DNA from: Macrobrachium rosenbergii
Lineage: Eukaryota > Arthropoda > Malacostraca > Decapoda > Palaemonidae
NCBI RefSeq assembly: GCF_040412425.1
Contig: NC_089742.1
Location: 75,295,625 to 75,359,624, forward strand
Direction of reading: 5' to 3'
DNA: 64,000 nt
Under the pieces are notes generated by a model that saw nothing but the letters and a program-made list of their open reading frames with translations, searched no databases and had not been told where the DNA came from. A program made the translations under genes and the position numbers. Positions 35,255 through 45,649 of this stretch are shown in pieces. The number at the start of each line of letters is the position of its first letter. Within the stretch, counting starts at the first letter, position 1.

Positions 35255-36720
35255 TCACTTGCAGGAGATACTGGATGGTCTCCAGGCGTGAAGTGCCATC
35301 AATTTCACTGCTTGGTGAAACCTCTCAACATGTGGCTTGCATAGAGGGAATCTCTCTAGGGACTCTAGTAAATAAAATAGAGCTCGCAGGTCCGGGGACC
35401 ACTTGACATGTGGCCACTGGAAGCCACCACAGTCAAACCAAAATTCAGGATGATCAGAGACCTGTTGACCACTCAACGAATCTGACAAAATGCAGAGAAA
35501 GGCGTAAGCCTCCAAAATGTCCCCTGGGTGCTGAAAAGACATCCTCCATTGCAACCCAAGGGCCAGCACAATTGAGCCATACTCTGGTAACTTCTGTCTT
35601 ACTGGTTAAAAAGAGATCACAGTTGGGACTCCCCATAACTCGAGGAGTCTCTCCGCAATACCTCAGTGTAAAGACATCTGTATCACCAGGCTCTGGCAAC
35701 TGAGCTTGTCTGCCACCACATTGTAAGACCCCTGTATGTACCTGGCTGACAGCTTGCTCCTGCCCACTCATGTACCTGCACTGTCAACCTGTGAGGCTGG
35801 AAGGACACCAGTCCCCCTAATTGATGATGTAGGACACTACTGCAGTGTTGTTGCTTGTCAGCACCACCACTCAGTACGAAAACTCTTGCTGGGCTAAAAT
35901 AGCTGCCTTGGATTTCAGGACACTGATATGAAGAAGTCTGTCGTTATGGTCCCACACACCTAGAACCAACAGTTCTTCCAGGTGTACACTTTATCCCTAA
36001 TAGATTCACCTGAAAAATGAAAGCACCTTGGGAGGTGGGGTGCCCAATAGTACCCCTAAAGAGAGGCTCCTGTTGTCTAACTACTCATTTCCTGCAACAA
36101 AGAAGCAGGAGAGAAGGGCGGGTCCCTTGCTGGAGACCCATCCACCTTCATCCTCCACTAAAGGGCACATCTTCTACAATCACAACAGGTGACCCAGAAT
36201 GACATGCCACTGCTGAGCAGGTTGTTCCTGCTGAGACAGGAAAATCTGCACTGCCTCCCTGAACTTGCTAATACAGGAATATAAAAGGAAGACCCTCGCT
36301 GCCGCTGTGTATCAGCATGTCCACATACTTTACCTTCTGCTTGCGCGTGAAGACTAACTTCACAAGGTTGATCACTACAGCATACCCAAGTCATGACAAA
36401 AACTCGAGAAGCTGATCTCTGTCCTAGGGACAGCAGTAGTGAGTTTGCCAGGACCAGCCAATTGCACGGGTACTTCCGTAGATGTACCCGTGCAAACGAG
36501 CTCCAGCAGATCAAAATTAACACTCGAGTGAACACCTGGAGAGTGTTTAAGAGTCCAAGACAAGTGCCTTGAATTAGAACACCATTCCCCCCCCTGTAAA
36601 GAGGAGATACTTGCAAGAGGGCCGACAGACAGGTATTGAACATACACATCCCTCAAATCCACCGAAATGCAAGAAGTTGCCCTCTCTGAAGGAATTAAGA
36701 AGTGAACAGAATGTTCCATT
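35255..36720 (-). pseudogene. DIRS B reverse transcriptase and RNase H remnant
   Basis: Motif A is visible as CISVDLRDVYVQ near 36,660. The catalytic box region reads KYPCNWLVLANS near 36,460, where an intact element has Y-L-D-D-W, so the aspartates are lost. The RNase H end and linker follow down to about 35,300. A 12-bp-arm palindrome (36,462-36,473 / 36,484-36,495) sits next to the ruined box. Confidence 0.7.
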
Positions 36721-36949
36721 TAGGAACAGTTATGGCAAACGAACCAGTTCAGTGGGGAGATGGGGAAGAAGCTCCCACAGTGCCTTCCGGGAGCATCACA
36801 TTCACCGCTTCCCACAGGGGGAGGTTCTTCCATGAGCCGTGAACGAACATTTGGAACCAGACTGGAAAGAGGGTCTGGGATGACGAAGACTCAAGGGTAG
36901 CTGAATTGATGGGCATCCACTGTCCATGCTTCTGCTACATGCCACTGCC

Positions 36950-38015
36950 AGGCTTACCCAGTGGCTTTACAGGCACCCGCCCCAATCAGCAACAATCGGG
37001 GGGAAATGCCGCACCCCTCACGTCTTCCGTCTTCTACTGGTAGAAGAGGTCTGGGTACCACTATGAGGGGTTGAGGAAGTCTGGGACTTTCTCTGACCAA
37101 AGGAAGGGCTAGCCTGACCCGAGGGTCGAGCTGCAGTACCATGACAAGACCTGAAGGTCTTAGCCAGTACCTGGTGAATGATGTGAAGCCCCCTCCCTCT
37201 AGCAAAGGATGGGGGGAGGATCCCAGAACCAGTCCATTCCTGAGCATCAAAGCTGACTCGGGACCAATAAATACACAGAAGTCTGAAACAGCAGAGTCTT
37301 GTTGTCCATAGGTTGCTGTCTAGTGGAAGAGGTAGATAATATCACTAACCACCCCCAAGAGTAACAGTCTCTTGAACGCTGCATTCCCCTTAGGTGTATG
37401 AAAGCCTGAGGAAAAAAAGATCTTGGCCAATGATAGACCCAAAGATTGACCTACAAGACTGACTGGAATGCTGCTCTGGATGCACTCCTAAAGCGCCAGC
37501 TGCACTTCTTGCACGCACTACACTTGGATTTGTCGGATCCCAAATCCGAATCACTCAAAGAAAGGGCATGTACTCTAGGATGGACACCTTTCCAGCGGCT
37601 GTCCACTGAGTCCTGGGATCCTCGTACAACAGGCTCGGTTGAGGGGATGACTGCCGTGGGCAAACCCCTCCGATCTCCCTTGGACTTACTGTTTGCCTCC
37701 TCCCAGGTTTAGGGGAGTTTGACAAGGACCTACGTCTACGAGCGTCGGTGGGACAGGTAGCCACCGCCTCCACTGACACAACGCTTGCACCGTGATCATT
37801 GGCACTACAGTAAATTCATCCATATGGCCCGTCACTGAAGCCCCTATTTGAGCTACAGTGTTAACCAAAAGACTGAATTTCTTGTCTATTCTGGCTTCCA
37901 GACTGGCATTGGCATTGAGTTCGGAAGGTCGAAAGCTGGGTAATGGAGTTACAGGTAGAGTCAGAGGACTGGTGATAGGGGAAAAGGCAGTTACAGGAGT
38001 AGAAAGGGCAGGTTA
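36950..38015 (-). pseudogene. DIRS B gag-like remnant
   Basis: Pro/Arg/Ser-rich frames (37,250-36,954 and 37,779-37,451), including a DKSKCSACKKCSWRF Cys cluster near 37,530. This is the position and composition of a DIRS gag. It stops abruptly at about 38,015 where the end of element C starts. Confidence 0.55.
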
Positions 38016-38261
38016 AAATGGCATTTTCATGATATAATAAAGTTTTATATATACTTATCAGGTTATTACATTGCTTATAGTTTCACTCGTCAGCAGCCTA
38101 AAAATTTTGAAATTCATGGTAGCACTAGCGTTGGTGCAGGTGACTAGTCCTTGCCCGCTTTCGGGGTACGAGAGGAGTGACTTCAACATTGCGATTCAGA
38201 TGTTTTTTGCCCTTCTTTCCATATGAGGGGAGGAGGGAGGGCTTGATTCGTAATTTCTTGG

Positions 38262-38335
38262 AAGTATATATAAAACTTTATTTTATCATAAAAATGTAAC
38301 TTACCAAGTAATTACATTGCTGAATCCCAAATTGA
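38262..38335 (-). repeat. Internal complementary region of DIRS C
   Basis: The first half (38,262-38,294) complements the right outer end at 38,023-38,054. The second half begins 'atgtaacttaccaagtaatt', which resembles 38,050-38,080 in sense and should equal the lost left end. Confidence 0.7.
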
Positions 38336-38856
38336 CATGGAGGTGGGATATAGATTACCTACCCCAAAACATTATGGATGATAATGAGTCAGAGGATAGC
38401 AAAATTAGCATTGGTACAATGCCTGTCATTCCTTACCTGGTAAGGGAACTGCTGCAGGTAGATACTGCCTCTGGTCGGTGCTCACCTTAACCATGTAGGG
38501 TATGGCGAGTTGGCCAGACGCACCACTACATCAGTGGGTACTTTGCAGCAAGGGATGAACCTGGTGACTAACAAAGTATATGAGAAGCCAGTTGCCCCTG
38601 CCCTGGGCACATACTGACCAACCAAATGACCAGAATCAATGAACACGAGTATCACCTACACCACAAAATGTAAAAACACCACCCATCCATCGAAGCTAAG
38701 ACTGGTGGGTCTCCAGGTACATAGTACCCCAGGCTCCCCTTACGACTCAACACCTAAGTTCAAGGCGAAGAGAAAAGAAAGGAAGAAAGGCTTACTATGC
38801 TTCCTCCCCAAAAGACCATACCAGCCAAGGATAACAGCCCTAAAGGACTCCAGTTT

Positions 38857-39707
38857 TCAAAAGTAGTTTCCACAACACGAAGATAGACTTGCACCTCCAG
38901 TAAGTCGCTTAAAGAATTGATGATACTGGTTGTGCTTGAAGGCTAAAGACATGGAGACAACTCTGACCTCAAGAGCTTTAGCTTTGACAGATGTTAAAGC
39001 CACATCTCCAACCTGCGAATGGGCCTCAGAGATCAGATCCTTCAAGAAGAAAGACAAGCCGTTCTCTGATAGGGCACAAGACAGATTCCTAACCGAGCGC
39101 CACAAATTACACGTAAGACCTCGAATCTTTTCCGTTCTGTGCAAGTAGTACCTCAGTGCTCTCACTGGGCACAGAACTCTCTCCTCCTCATCTGGGCCTA
39201 GTATTTCCATCAGGATTTTAATAGTGAAGGAATGAGGCAAGGGCTTGGTTGGGTCTTCAGTCTTTGCTAAAAAGCCCAGGGTGAAGGAACATAAGGCATC
39301 ACCTTGGGAAAATCCCACTCTCTTATCAGGTGCATGCACTTCACTGACCCTTTTGGGTTTTTCTGGTAAGATCTTGTAACAAAGCAGGGCGAAGAGGCTC
39401 GAAGTGGAGTCAGGAGAGCCATTTCAAACTATGTCCAGATTCCAAGAGATGGCCTCTTGCCCCTTGGATCTGGAGGTATCGAAGGATTTAATGAGATTGG
39501 GGTCTTGATTAGCAGAGAGATCCATACCTCTGTGCTGAAACACTGAACTCAGCATAGCCCTGTATCCTCTGATCGTAGAGGAGGACAGGCCCCTAAATGT
39601 CCTCTAGTACAAGAGAAATTCAGCAATGTCTGCTACAGACATCTTAAAAGATGAGATGTCATGTCTTCTACACCAAGCTCTGAATATTGTCCACTCAGCT
39701 TGGACAG
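38857..39707 (-). pseudogene. DIRS C tyrosine recombinase remnant
   Basis: It begins with VQAEWTIFRAWCRRHDIS (39,705-39,650), the counterpart of YQVRWTMYRSWCRKEGHS in element A. It continues with DPTKPLPHSFTIK and VLCPVRALRYYLHRTEK. The HxxR box region reads AKALEVRVVSMSLAFKHN, so the His is lost, and the final Tyr box is unreadable. A 160-residue open frame (39,339-38,857) covers the second half. Confidence 0.82.
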
Positions 39708-39758
39708 TTGAAGTGTTCATATTTTCGTACTGCACTGTCAGATCTAAATAGCATACAC

Positions 39759-40558
39759 TCAGTTTTGTCTAAGTTTCATTATTGCATCAATTCTACTCAT
39801 GGTGTCTTCTACCGTTCTGACAGGAAAATAGAACTGGGTATCATCAGCATATAGCTTATACTTAACCTTGTGCTTATTTAGAATTCTAGATAATTCAATT
39901 GTGTAAATGCCAAATAGCAGTGGACCCAGAACGCTTTTCTTTTCTGATTTCACACTTGATATAACCACTGTAACCTTCCTATTTTCTATGATATAACCAC
40001 TATAACCTTCCTATTTTCTATGTAACTTTTGTACCATTTGTGTACGTCATCTTTGATGCGTATCTCTCTCAAGTCTTCAAGCAGTAGATTGTGGTCAACT
40101 GTGTCAAATGCTGCATGTAAGTCAAGCATGACCAGGATGCCACATTTTCCATTTGCTATAATTTCTACCATATCATTTATAATTGCACACAATGTAGTCT
40201 CTGTTGAGTGGTTTTTTCTGTATGCTGACTGATCATCTGGTACAATGTTGAGTTGTTTTAAGTGTTTCCATGTTTGTTTGTGAACTTCCATTTCTATGAG
40301 TTTTGATAAGTACGATAGGTTCAATATTGGTCTATAGAAGCTTAGATTTTCTTTATTACCTTTTCCTTTATAGGCCATCTTTATACAAGCAAGCTTCTCA
40401 CTATTTGGTAAAGATGCCTGTGCTAGACTTGTGTTGACAATATCAAAATACAGCTCCCATAACTGATAAAAGTTTTTTGCCTCTTTTATATCACTTATGG
40501 GTAACGGGTCATTTTCACAATAAGTGTTTTTTACTTTTCTACTCATTTTGTCTGTCAT
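39759..40558 (-). pseudogene. LINE copy 1 reverse transcriptase
   Basis: A 190-residue frame (40,558-39,986) contains NLSYLSKLIEMEVHKQ, DQSAYRKNHSTETTL and motif A in VMLDLHAAFDTVDHNLL. After a local 32-bp duplication the frame resumes as VLGPLLFGIYTIEL and KLYADDTQFYF, the catalytic YADD box. It would be an RNA-dependent DNA polymerase, broken by the duplication. Confidence 0.9.
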
Positions 40559-41451
40559 TCATGTTCAGTTCTTTAAACTTGCTGAATTTGCTATTTCTCA
40601 TTGTGATCACCGGGAGATCAGGAAGGATCCCCTAATCTAAACTATGAGAGATTCTTTCAATTTTTTCTTCAAAGTAGTTCACAAAGTTATTGGCCAGGTT
40701 TTTGTAGTCACTAGTTACATCAGATAGAACTTTTTTCTTTCTTGAGTCCCAATATTCCAGCTAAATTGTTAGGGATTTTTTTTGGATTTTTCTCTACACT
40801 AAACATTTTATTGTAATACATTTTCTTGGTTTTCATAATCAAGTCGTAATGATTTCTAGCTGTTTTATACAGTGACAGAAATATACAGTGACCAATTTTT
40901 ACTATATCTTGATTCTTTCTATGTTTTCCATAGATCTTCAATTTTTTTCTTGATTCTTTCGATGTTTTCCATAGATCTTCCATTTTTTCTTTTCTTTTTC
41001 TTAGCTTCATGTAATTCACTGTTAAACCATTTGGCATTTTCTTTAACTATTGTTTGCCTTGTTACTTCTGGGCATTTATCGTTGTAGCTTGACGCCAATA
41101 TACTTTTGCTATAGAATGTAAAACAGTTTACACATACTTGGTCACCTGTCAAGGTATTCCTCAAATTACACCCGCACGCCTGGCTTGTTTCTCTGTTTTC
41201 TTTATGCTCTCAACAATAAGTTCACCAGCTTTGAAGTTGGTTTTATTTCTGTAAGTGATAGTTTTTTCCAGTGTATAATCTTTCCAGATATTTATGCTAA
41301 ATATACAGGGTTTATGCATTGGAGATAACACGCATTCAGGCTCAACTTGTATGTCACTCACAATCTCGTTGTTTTTGTTTTGTATCACTAGGTCAATGGT
41401 ATGGTTCGATAATGATGTCGGTTTTTCACAACATTTACGAGGTCGTGGCTT

Positions 41452-41943
41452 TCACGTAACTATAAATTCTTTGACATATTTGTCATCATTATCATCCAGA
41501 TGTAGGTTGAAGGCACCACAAATCAGTATATTTTTATCAGCTAGCAAGTCGAGGAAGTCACTGAATTCATCTAGGAATGATCTCTTACTTGTGCTAGATG
41601 GTTTATAAACTGTTATGATTTGTATGTGTTTGTTTGTGTGTGTAATTTTGGTGTTGATGTATTCAAATGTACTGAACACATTTTGGTTCATTACAGATAC
41701 TTTGTACACTTTTTTGACAGATTCCTACTCCACCACCTTTTTTTCTCTTGGCACATGGTAAAAGTTGTGAGACCCAGCCGTCATTTCGTTTTAGAATAAT
41801 CACTTACATTTTGCTTAGCCACGTCTCCGTTAGCATGCATGTATCTAGATTGTAATCACTTATAAGATTTCTAATTGTGTTAGTTTTATATCCTATGGAC
41901 TGCATGTTTATTACATTGCATAAAAGATTATTAGTCAAATCCA
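41452..41943 (-). pseudogene. LINE copy 1 endonuclease
   Basis: The N-terminal block holds LTETWLS (catalytic Glu). The later block reads NILICGAFNLHLDDNDD, where the family has GDFN; the metal-binding Asp is replaced by Ala. Frames change between the blocks. The domain would nick target DNA to prime reverse transcription. Confidence 0.82.
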
Positions 41944-42089
41944 TGGTCCGTATTATTTTTCACCTTTGACACATATTCTTTATATACTGTGCACTTATTG
42001 CCAACATATATTTATGTTTAGTATACTATGGCCTTTCTTTACACAATTTTTACACTTGAAGATGCTGCTAGCACATTCATTTGATTTGT

Positions 42090-42665
42090 GATTTTCACCA
42101 CTCTAGAAACCTCCTGAGACGAGACACTTATCACGGCAAAGTCTGCCAACGTGTTCAGCCACATGCTGAGCCATGAGGCTGCCTAAAGGAGGCCATGGCG
42201 ACAGACTCAGAAGCAGAGAGGGAGTTGCCATCTTGGTAGTCTCACAGAGGAAGATCGTCTGTCATCCCACAAAAGAAGTGGTCTTCACCCTACATGACTT
42301 AAAATCTCCTCTGGCACTTAAGCACTTGGGAAGGAACTTCAAACATCTGCTAGACAACCCTAAACTCTCTGACCCACAAATCAGAGTTCATATGGCCCTA
42401 AACACCATGTGCAACTGATAGTCATGCTTTATGAGTGCACCAAGATTAGGCTCAAACAACAAGACTAAGGCCAGGTGTGTGGTGCCATGAAAGGCTCCCA
42501 CCATTATTATGCTCAGGAATGAGTGTGACAATCGCTCAGAAATGCTGCTCCAGTTCGGCCTTCTAAGGTTCTGGAGGAGGTGCATCATCCCAACCCATCA
42601 GATCCTCTCCCACAGGGGAGGACGATGCACCGTCTGCTTTGTTGCCCGCCCCTGGAAGTGTGGTG
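42090..42665. other. Possible further DIRS-type coding debris
   Basis: A less AT-rich block next to LINE copy 1 with open minus-strand stretches, such as ASWLSMWLNTLADFAVI near 42,165. It may be a gag/RT part of element C or B separated from its recombinase half by LINE copy 1. No diagnostic motif was found. Confidence 0.3.
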
Positions 42666-42869
42666 TTTAGTTGGTAATGTAAGTATCTTAAGAAACACCA
42701 TGTGCCATGGAATCAGTCAGCCAACCTATACACCTTCGTATATTTGGTAACAGCACACCCTGAGCTCGTGGCAAAATATGAACTACACAAACAATGGCAT
42801 GGTCCCAAGTCAGCTTATTCTCTTAGTTGGTGTGCCCTGAGAGGGAGACCTGTCATGAGTGAACCTGCC

Positions 42870-43030
42870 CTCAGCCAACCTTAACTGGTTTGGCAAACTA
42901 AGAAAGCCTAGCCTAGCTAGCTTAGCAAATCAGCCAAGGCTAGCTGGTTTTGCAAGTCAGCCAACAGTAGCCTAGTTGGTTTGGTAAATCAGCATAGTGT
43001 AGTATAGTCGGTTTTAATTAGCTAATGGTT
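42870..43030. repeat. Degenerate minisatellite of ~33-40 bp units
   Basis: About four copies of a unit like 'agcctagttggtttggcaaa' followed by 'tcagccaa', with substitutions and indels. Confidence 0.7.
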
Positions 43031-43034
43031 TTGC

Positions 43035-44795
43035 CTATACTAATCTACCTTTAGGGAAACTGCTGAAAATATGCAATAACATTAGCATAATAAACAAAAG
43101 TCGGCTGTTCTAAGCCTAGCAAATTATGTTTTGCAAGTTGTCTAATGTAATTGACTGACTTAATTTATGAAATTTAGGATGTAAAGCCAAGCCATTTCAG
43201 TGATTTTGTCCTATGTGAAGAAACTGCAGTCTCTCTCTCCATCACTTCATTTGAATTTATTTTTGCCTACTTGTCCATTTTAGGTTCCTTGATATTTATT
43301 TTAGCAAACAACATACAAAATCCAGACTGGTCTGCAGAGGCTCTCAGGTGCCTTCCACAGGGTATGGTCTAGTTACAGAAAATTAAAAACTTAAATTTAG
43401 GTTAGAAATGTATGGTTAAGATTTCAGTATTACTTCGTAAGTTGCCAATACATGATATGAAATTGTAACCTGCATTTTTTAAAAGAGCTCTTCATCAAAT
43501 TACATCTTATAAGGTAAGACAATACCAGCCCCCCGGCCCCTCCACAACTAATACAGCAAAATTGTAACCAGTAAACACCCCTAGGTTACGTGATATTATT
43601 TTATATATTAGCAACTTATAAAATTTTAGCAAGATTTCTTCCTGGAAGTCAGGGTGGAAGCCTTATGTTCGAACAAGAACTCACAGTATCTAGGACCCAT
43701 CGCTCTAGATAATGTACACTGGATAAGAATGGTTAGGCCAAGTTTGTAAACTGTGGGACAACTGTCGGAGAAAATAAAACAACCAGCTACCCTAGGCCTA
43801 TGTTCCATAATGTTCAGGTAAAACTGAAGAATACCACCGCAGCCTGATTTCTGCCAGTTACTGACCAGAATATCTGTCCTGTCCTTTTATGTTTTTGTTG
43901 CCATTTGTCTTATGTTTATGAACCAGAAGGATGAGGTAGTAGTCTCCAGTGTTACCAAATTTTTATGGTGCTCTTCCCAATTCGAAAATAGCCAGTATTA
44001 TTATACTTTACACCCAGTCTGCAACCCAACTATGAAACCCATATAGATAGGTAGTACGCAATGAGAGGAGTTCAAAACACCCCCATCTTTCCATTCACTA
44101 ATTAACAGTTTTGGAGATGTGATTGATAAATGTTGAAAAGTTACCAATATATGATAGAGCTATATAACTTACACAGCTGTGCAGAGCTCCTCAAAACTAA
44201 CATTTTGAACCCCCATACCACTAGCTGCAAACCAAATTTTCTTATATAATGAATTTATTTAAAAACCATGATTTTTTACTCCAGTAAACAACGAAAATTT
44301 TATAAGTCTCAAGTTCATCTTAACCCCGCCCGAAACTGCTCCTGTTCATTCATTTATGCGTGTTCATTGAGGATTGTTTGGGTGAAGTTCAGCCCACGTA
44401 TTTGAATCATCCAATAAATTCAATTTTTTTCAGTTGGCATGTTTTTTTAAGCCTCTCCCAGTCTCTTTCTAAACAATGGGAGTTCACTATTCAAATGTCT
44501 TTAGGTAGACTCTGGATATATTTTAAATTTCAAATCACTTAGTTGTTCCCCTTAAAAATGGAAGGACTCCAATTGTGCGTTTCGTGCAATATATCTTGCT
44601 TGCTTTTAGTTTTTTGAAGAGGAGGAGAAGGCAGTGGGCTTTTAAAGAAGACATGGGGTGCTGTCCATACAGGTTTCGTGTAAAAAGGGTGAAAAACCTT
44701 GTAGATACAGAGAGGACAGGAAACTGGGTGTGTGACCGTTACGTGTGCTATAGTAAAAGCAAGAAGAGAAATTATTTCAAGTTTGTGGTGAGTGA
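43035..44795. other. Noncoding stretch, nothing recognisable
   Basis: AT-rich with short frames only. No splice-consistent exon or transposon end was identified. Confidence 0.5.
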
Positions 44796-44799
44796 CTCA

Positions 44800-45445
44800 G
44801 GCTACACATATTTTTCTTGCTTGGTTTTGATGGTTTTTGCATGTTTCTTACCATTATTGTTTTTGGAAATTCTTAGTTTTCGACTCTGATTAATGTCAGT
44901 CATTTTTCGGAAACCTCCAGCCAGCATAAAAAAAAATTTTTTCTGTTAGTTTTCTTGTTTTGTTTTGTTGTTTTTCACATCTTCCACGCATCACTCGTCT
45001 TCTGTTACAACCTTCCTCACATCGCTTGTTTTCTGTAACCCCTGTGGCTAGCGCACGCAATGCAACATTACTGCCAGCCAGATCATCAAGCTTGCCAAGA
45101 ATCTTTCAAAATGCGGATAAGGCGCAAAGCGCCGTTTGGCCACGCCCAAACTAAAAGCATAAATGTTAAAAAAAATGACCATTAAAAAGGTAGCGTCACC
45201 CACATTGTTGGGTTATGTTGAAGTCGTGACAATCGGAAAACAATAGTTTTGCCGAATATAACAACATCGGAAATGACAAAACAAGAAAACTACCAGGAAA
45301 AAAATGTTTTCTTATGGTGGCTGGAGGCTTCCGAACAATGACCTTCGACTTTAAAAAAGCAGACAACTAATTATTTCCGAAAACAATAATGGTATGAAAC
45401 ATGCAAAAACCATCAAAACAAGCAAGAATAATATCGTGTGTAGCC
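44800..45445. repeat. Long inverted repeat (165-bp arms, ~315-bp loop)
   Basis: Arm 44,800-44,962 is an inverted copy of 45,277-45,445 at roughly 80% by eye; the shared core includes 'gttttgatggtttttgcatg' and 'cctccagcca.cata'. A weaker match continues outward to about 44,675 and 45,500. The loop holds a GC-richer piece (45,110-45,145). It could be a foldback transposon; no clean target duplication was found. Confidence 0.8.
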
Positions 45446-45649
45446 TGAGAGGCAGCCTGGGTGTAAAGTTTAATTTTACTCTTTCACCCAAACCTGCATC
45501 TAACAATTTGGCAATAAAAAATGGGCTTTGTCTCAAAATGAGTCTTAAAGTTCTACTTAGCCAAAATAGCCTACCAAAAAACAATGGAGGGGTAGAATGA
45601 AGAGTAGTCTTAGGTGTCACAAATTGCTAGAGGGGGTTTGGGGAGAGCG

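Larger units (their letters stand above)
33464..38015 (-). mobile_element. DIRS element B, degenerate body
   Basis: The minus-strand order is gag-like (38,015-36,950), RT (36,720-36,370), RNase H to linker (36,300-35,255), recombinase (35,120-34,380), and a C-terminal or downstream segment (33,840-33,512) that ends at a DIRS-like terminus at 33,464. The linker phrase TPRVMGSPNCDLFLTSK (35,690-35,640) matches the post-RNase H region of DIRS elements. B is far more decayed than A. Its left end is missing, cut where element C begins. A SINE-like repeat is inserted in it. Confidence 0.75.
38023..39707 (-). mobile_element. DIRS element C, 3' part only
   Basis: The right end starts near 38,023. 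38,023-38,054 and 38,264-38,294 are inverted copies (28 of 31 by eye), and the second is joined to a left-end-like sequence ('aatgtaacttaccaagtaat', 38,291-38,335), giving the same end-junction layout as in element A. The recombinase follows at 39,707-38,857. The gag-RT half is missing; sequence changes to a LINE at 39,707. Confidence 0.75.
39707..41960 (-). mobile_element. L2/CR1-like LINE, copy 1 (endonuclease to RT, 3' end missing)
   Basis: Minus-strand order: endonuclease start near 41,943 (NMQSIGYK, then LTETWLS), endonuclease core (41,709-41,452), linker (41,160-40,720), RT (40,558-39,986) and YADD box (39,850). It is cut at 39,707, before the C-terminal domain and 3' UTR that copy 2 (49,075-51,474) retains. 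Losing the 3' end is unusual for LINE insertion, which normally removes the 5' end, so a later deletion or recombination with the DIRS C remnant is likely. Three short internal tandem duplications are absent from copy 2. Confidence 0.88.

Noticed and set aside
42173..42418. An 81-codon plus-strand frame
   Set aside because: It reads antisense to probable DIRS debris and shows no domain or splice context.
44575..44889. A 104-codon plus-strand frame with many basic residues
   Set aside because: It overlaps the left arm of the inverted repeat, has no recognisable motif and no similar frame in the right arm.
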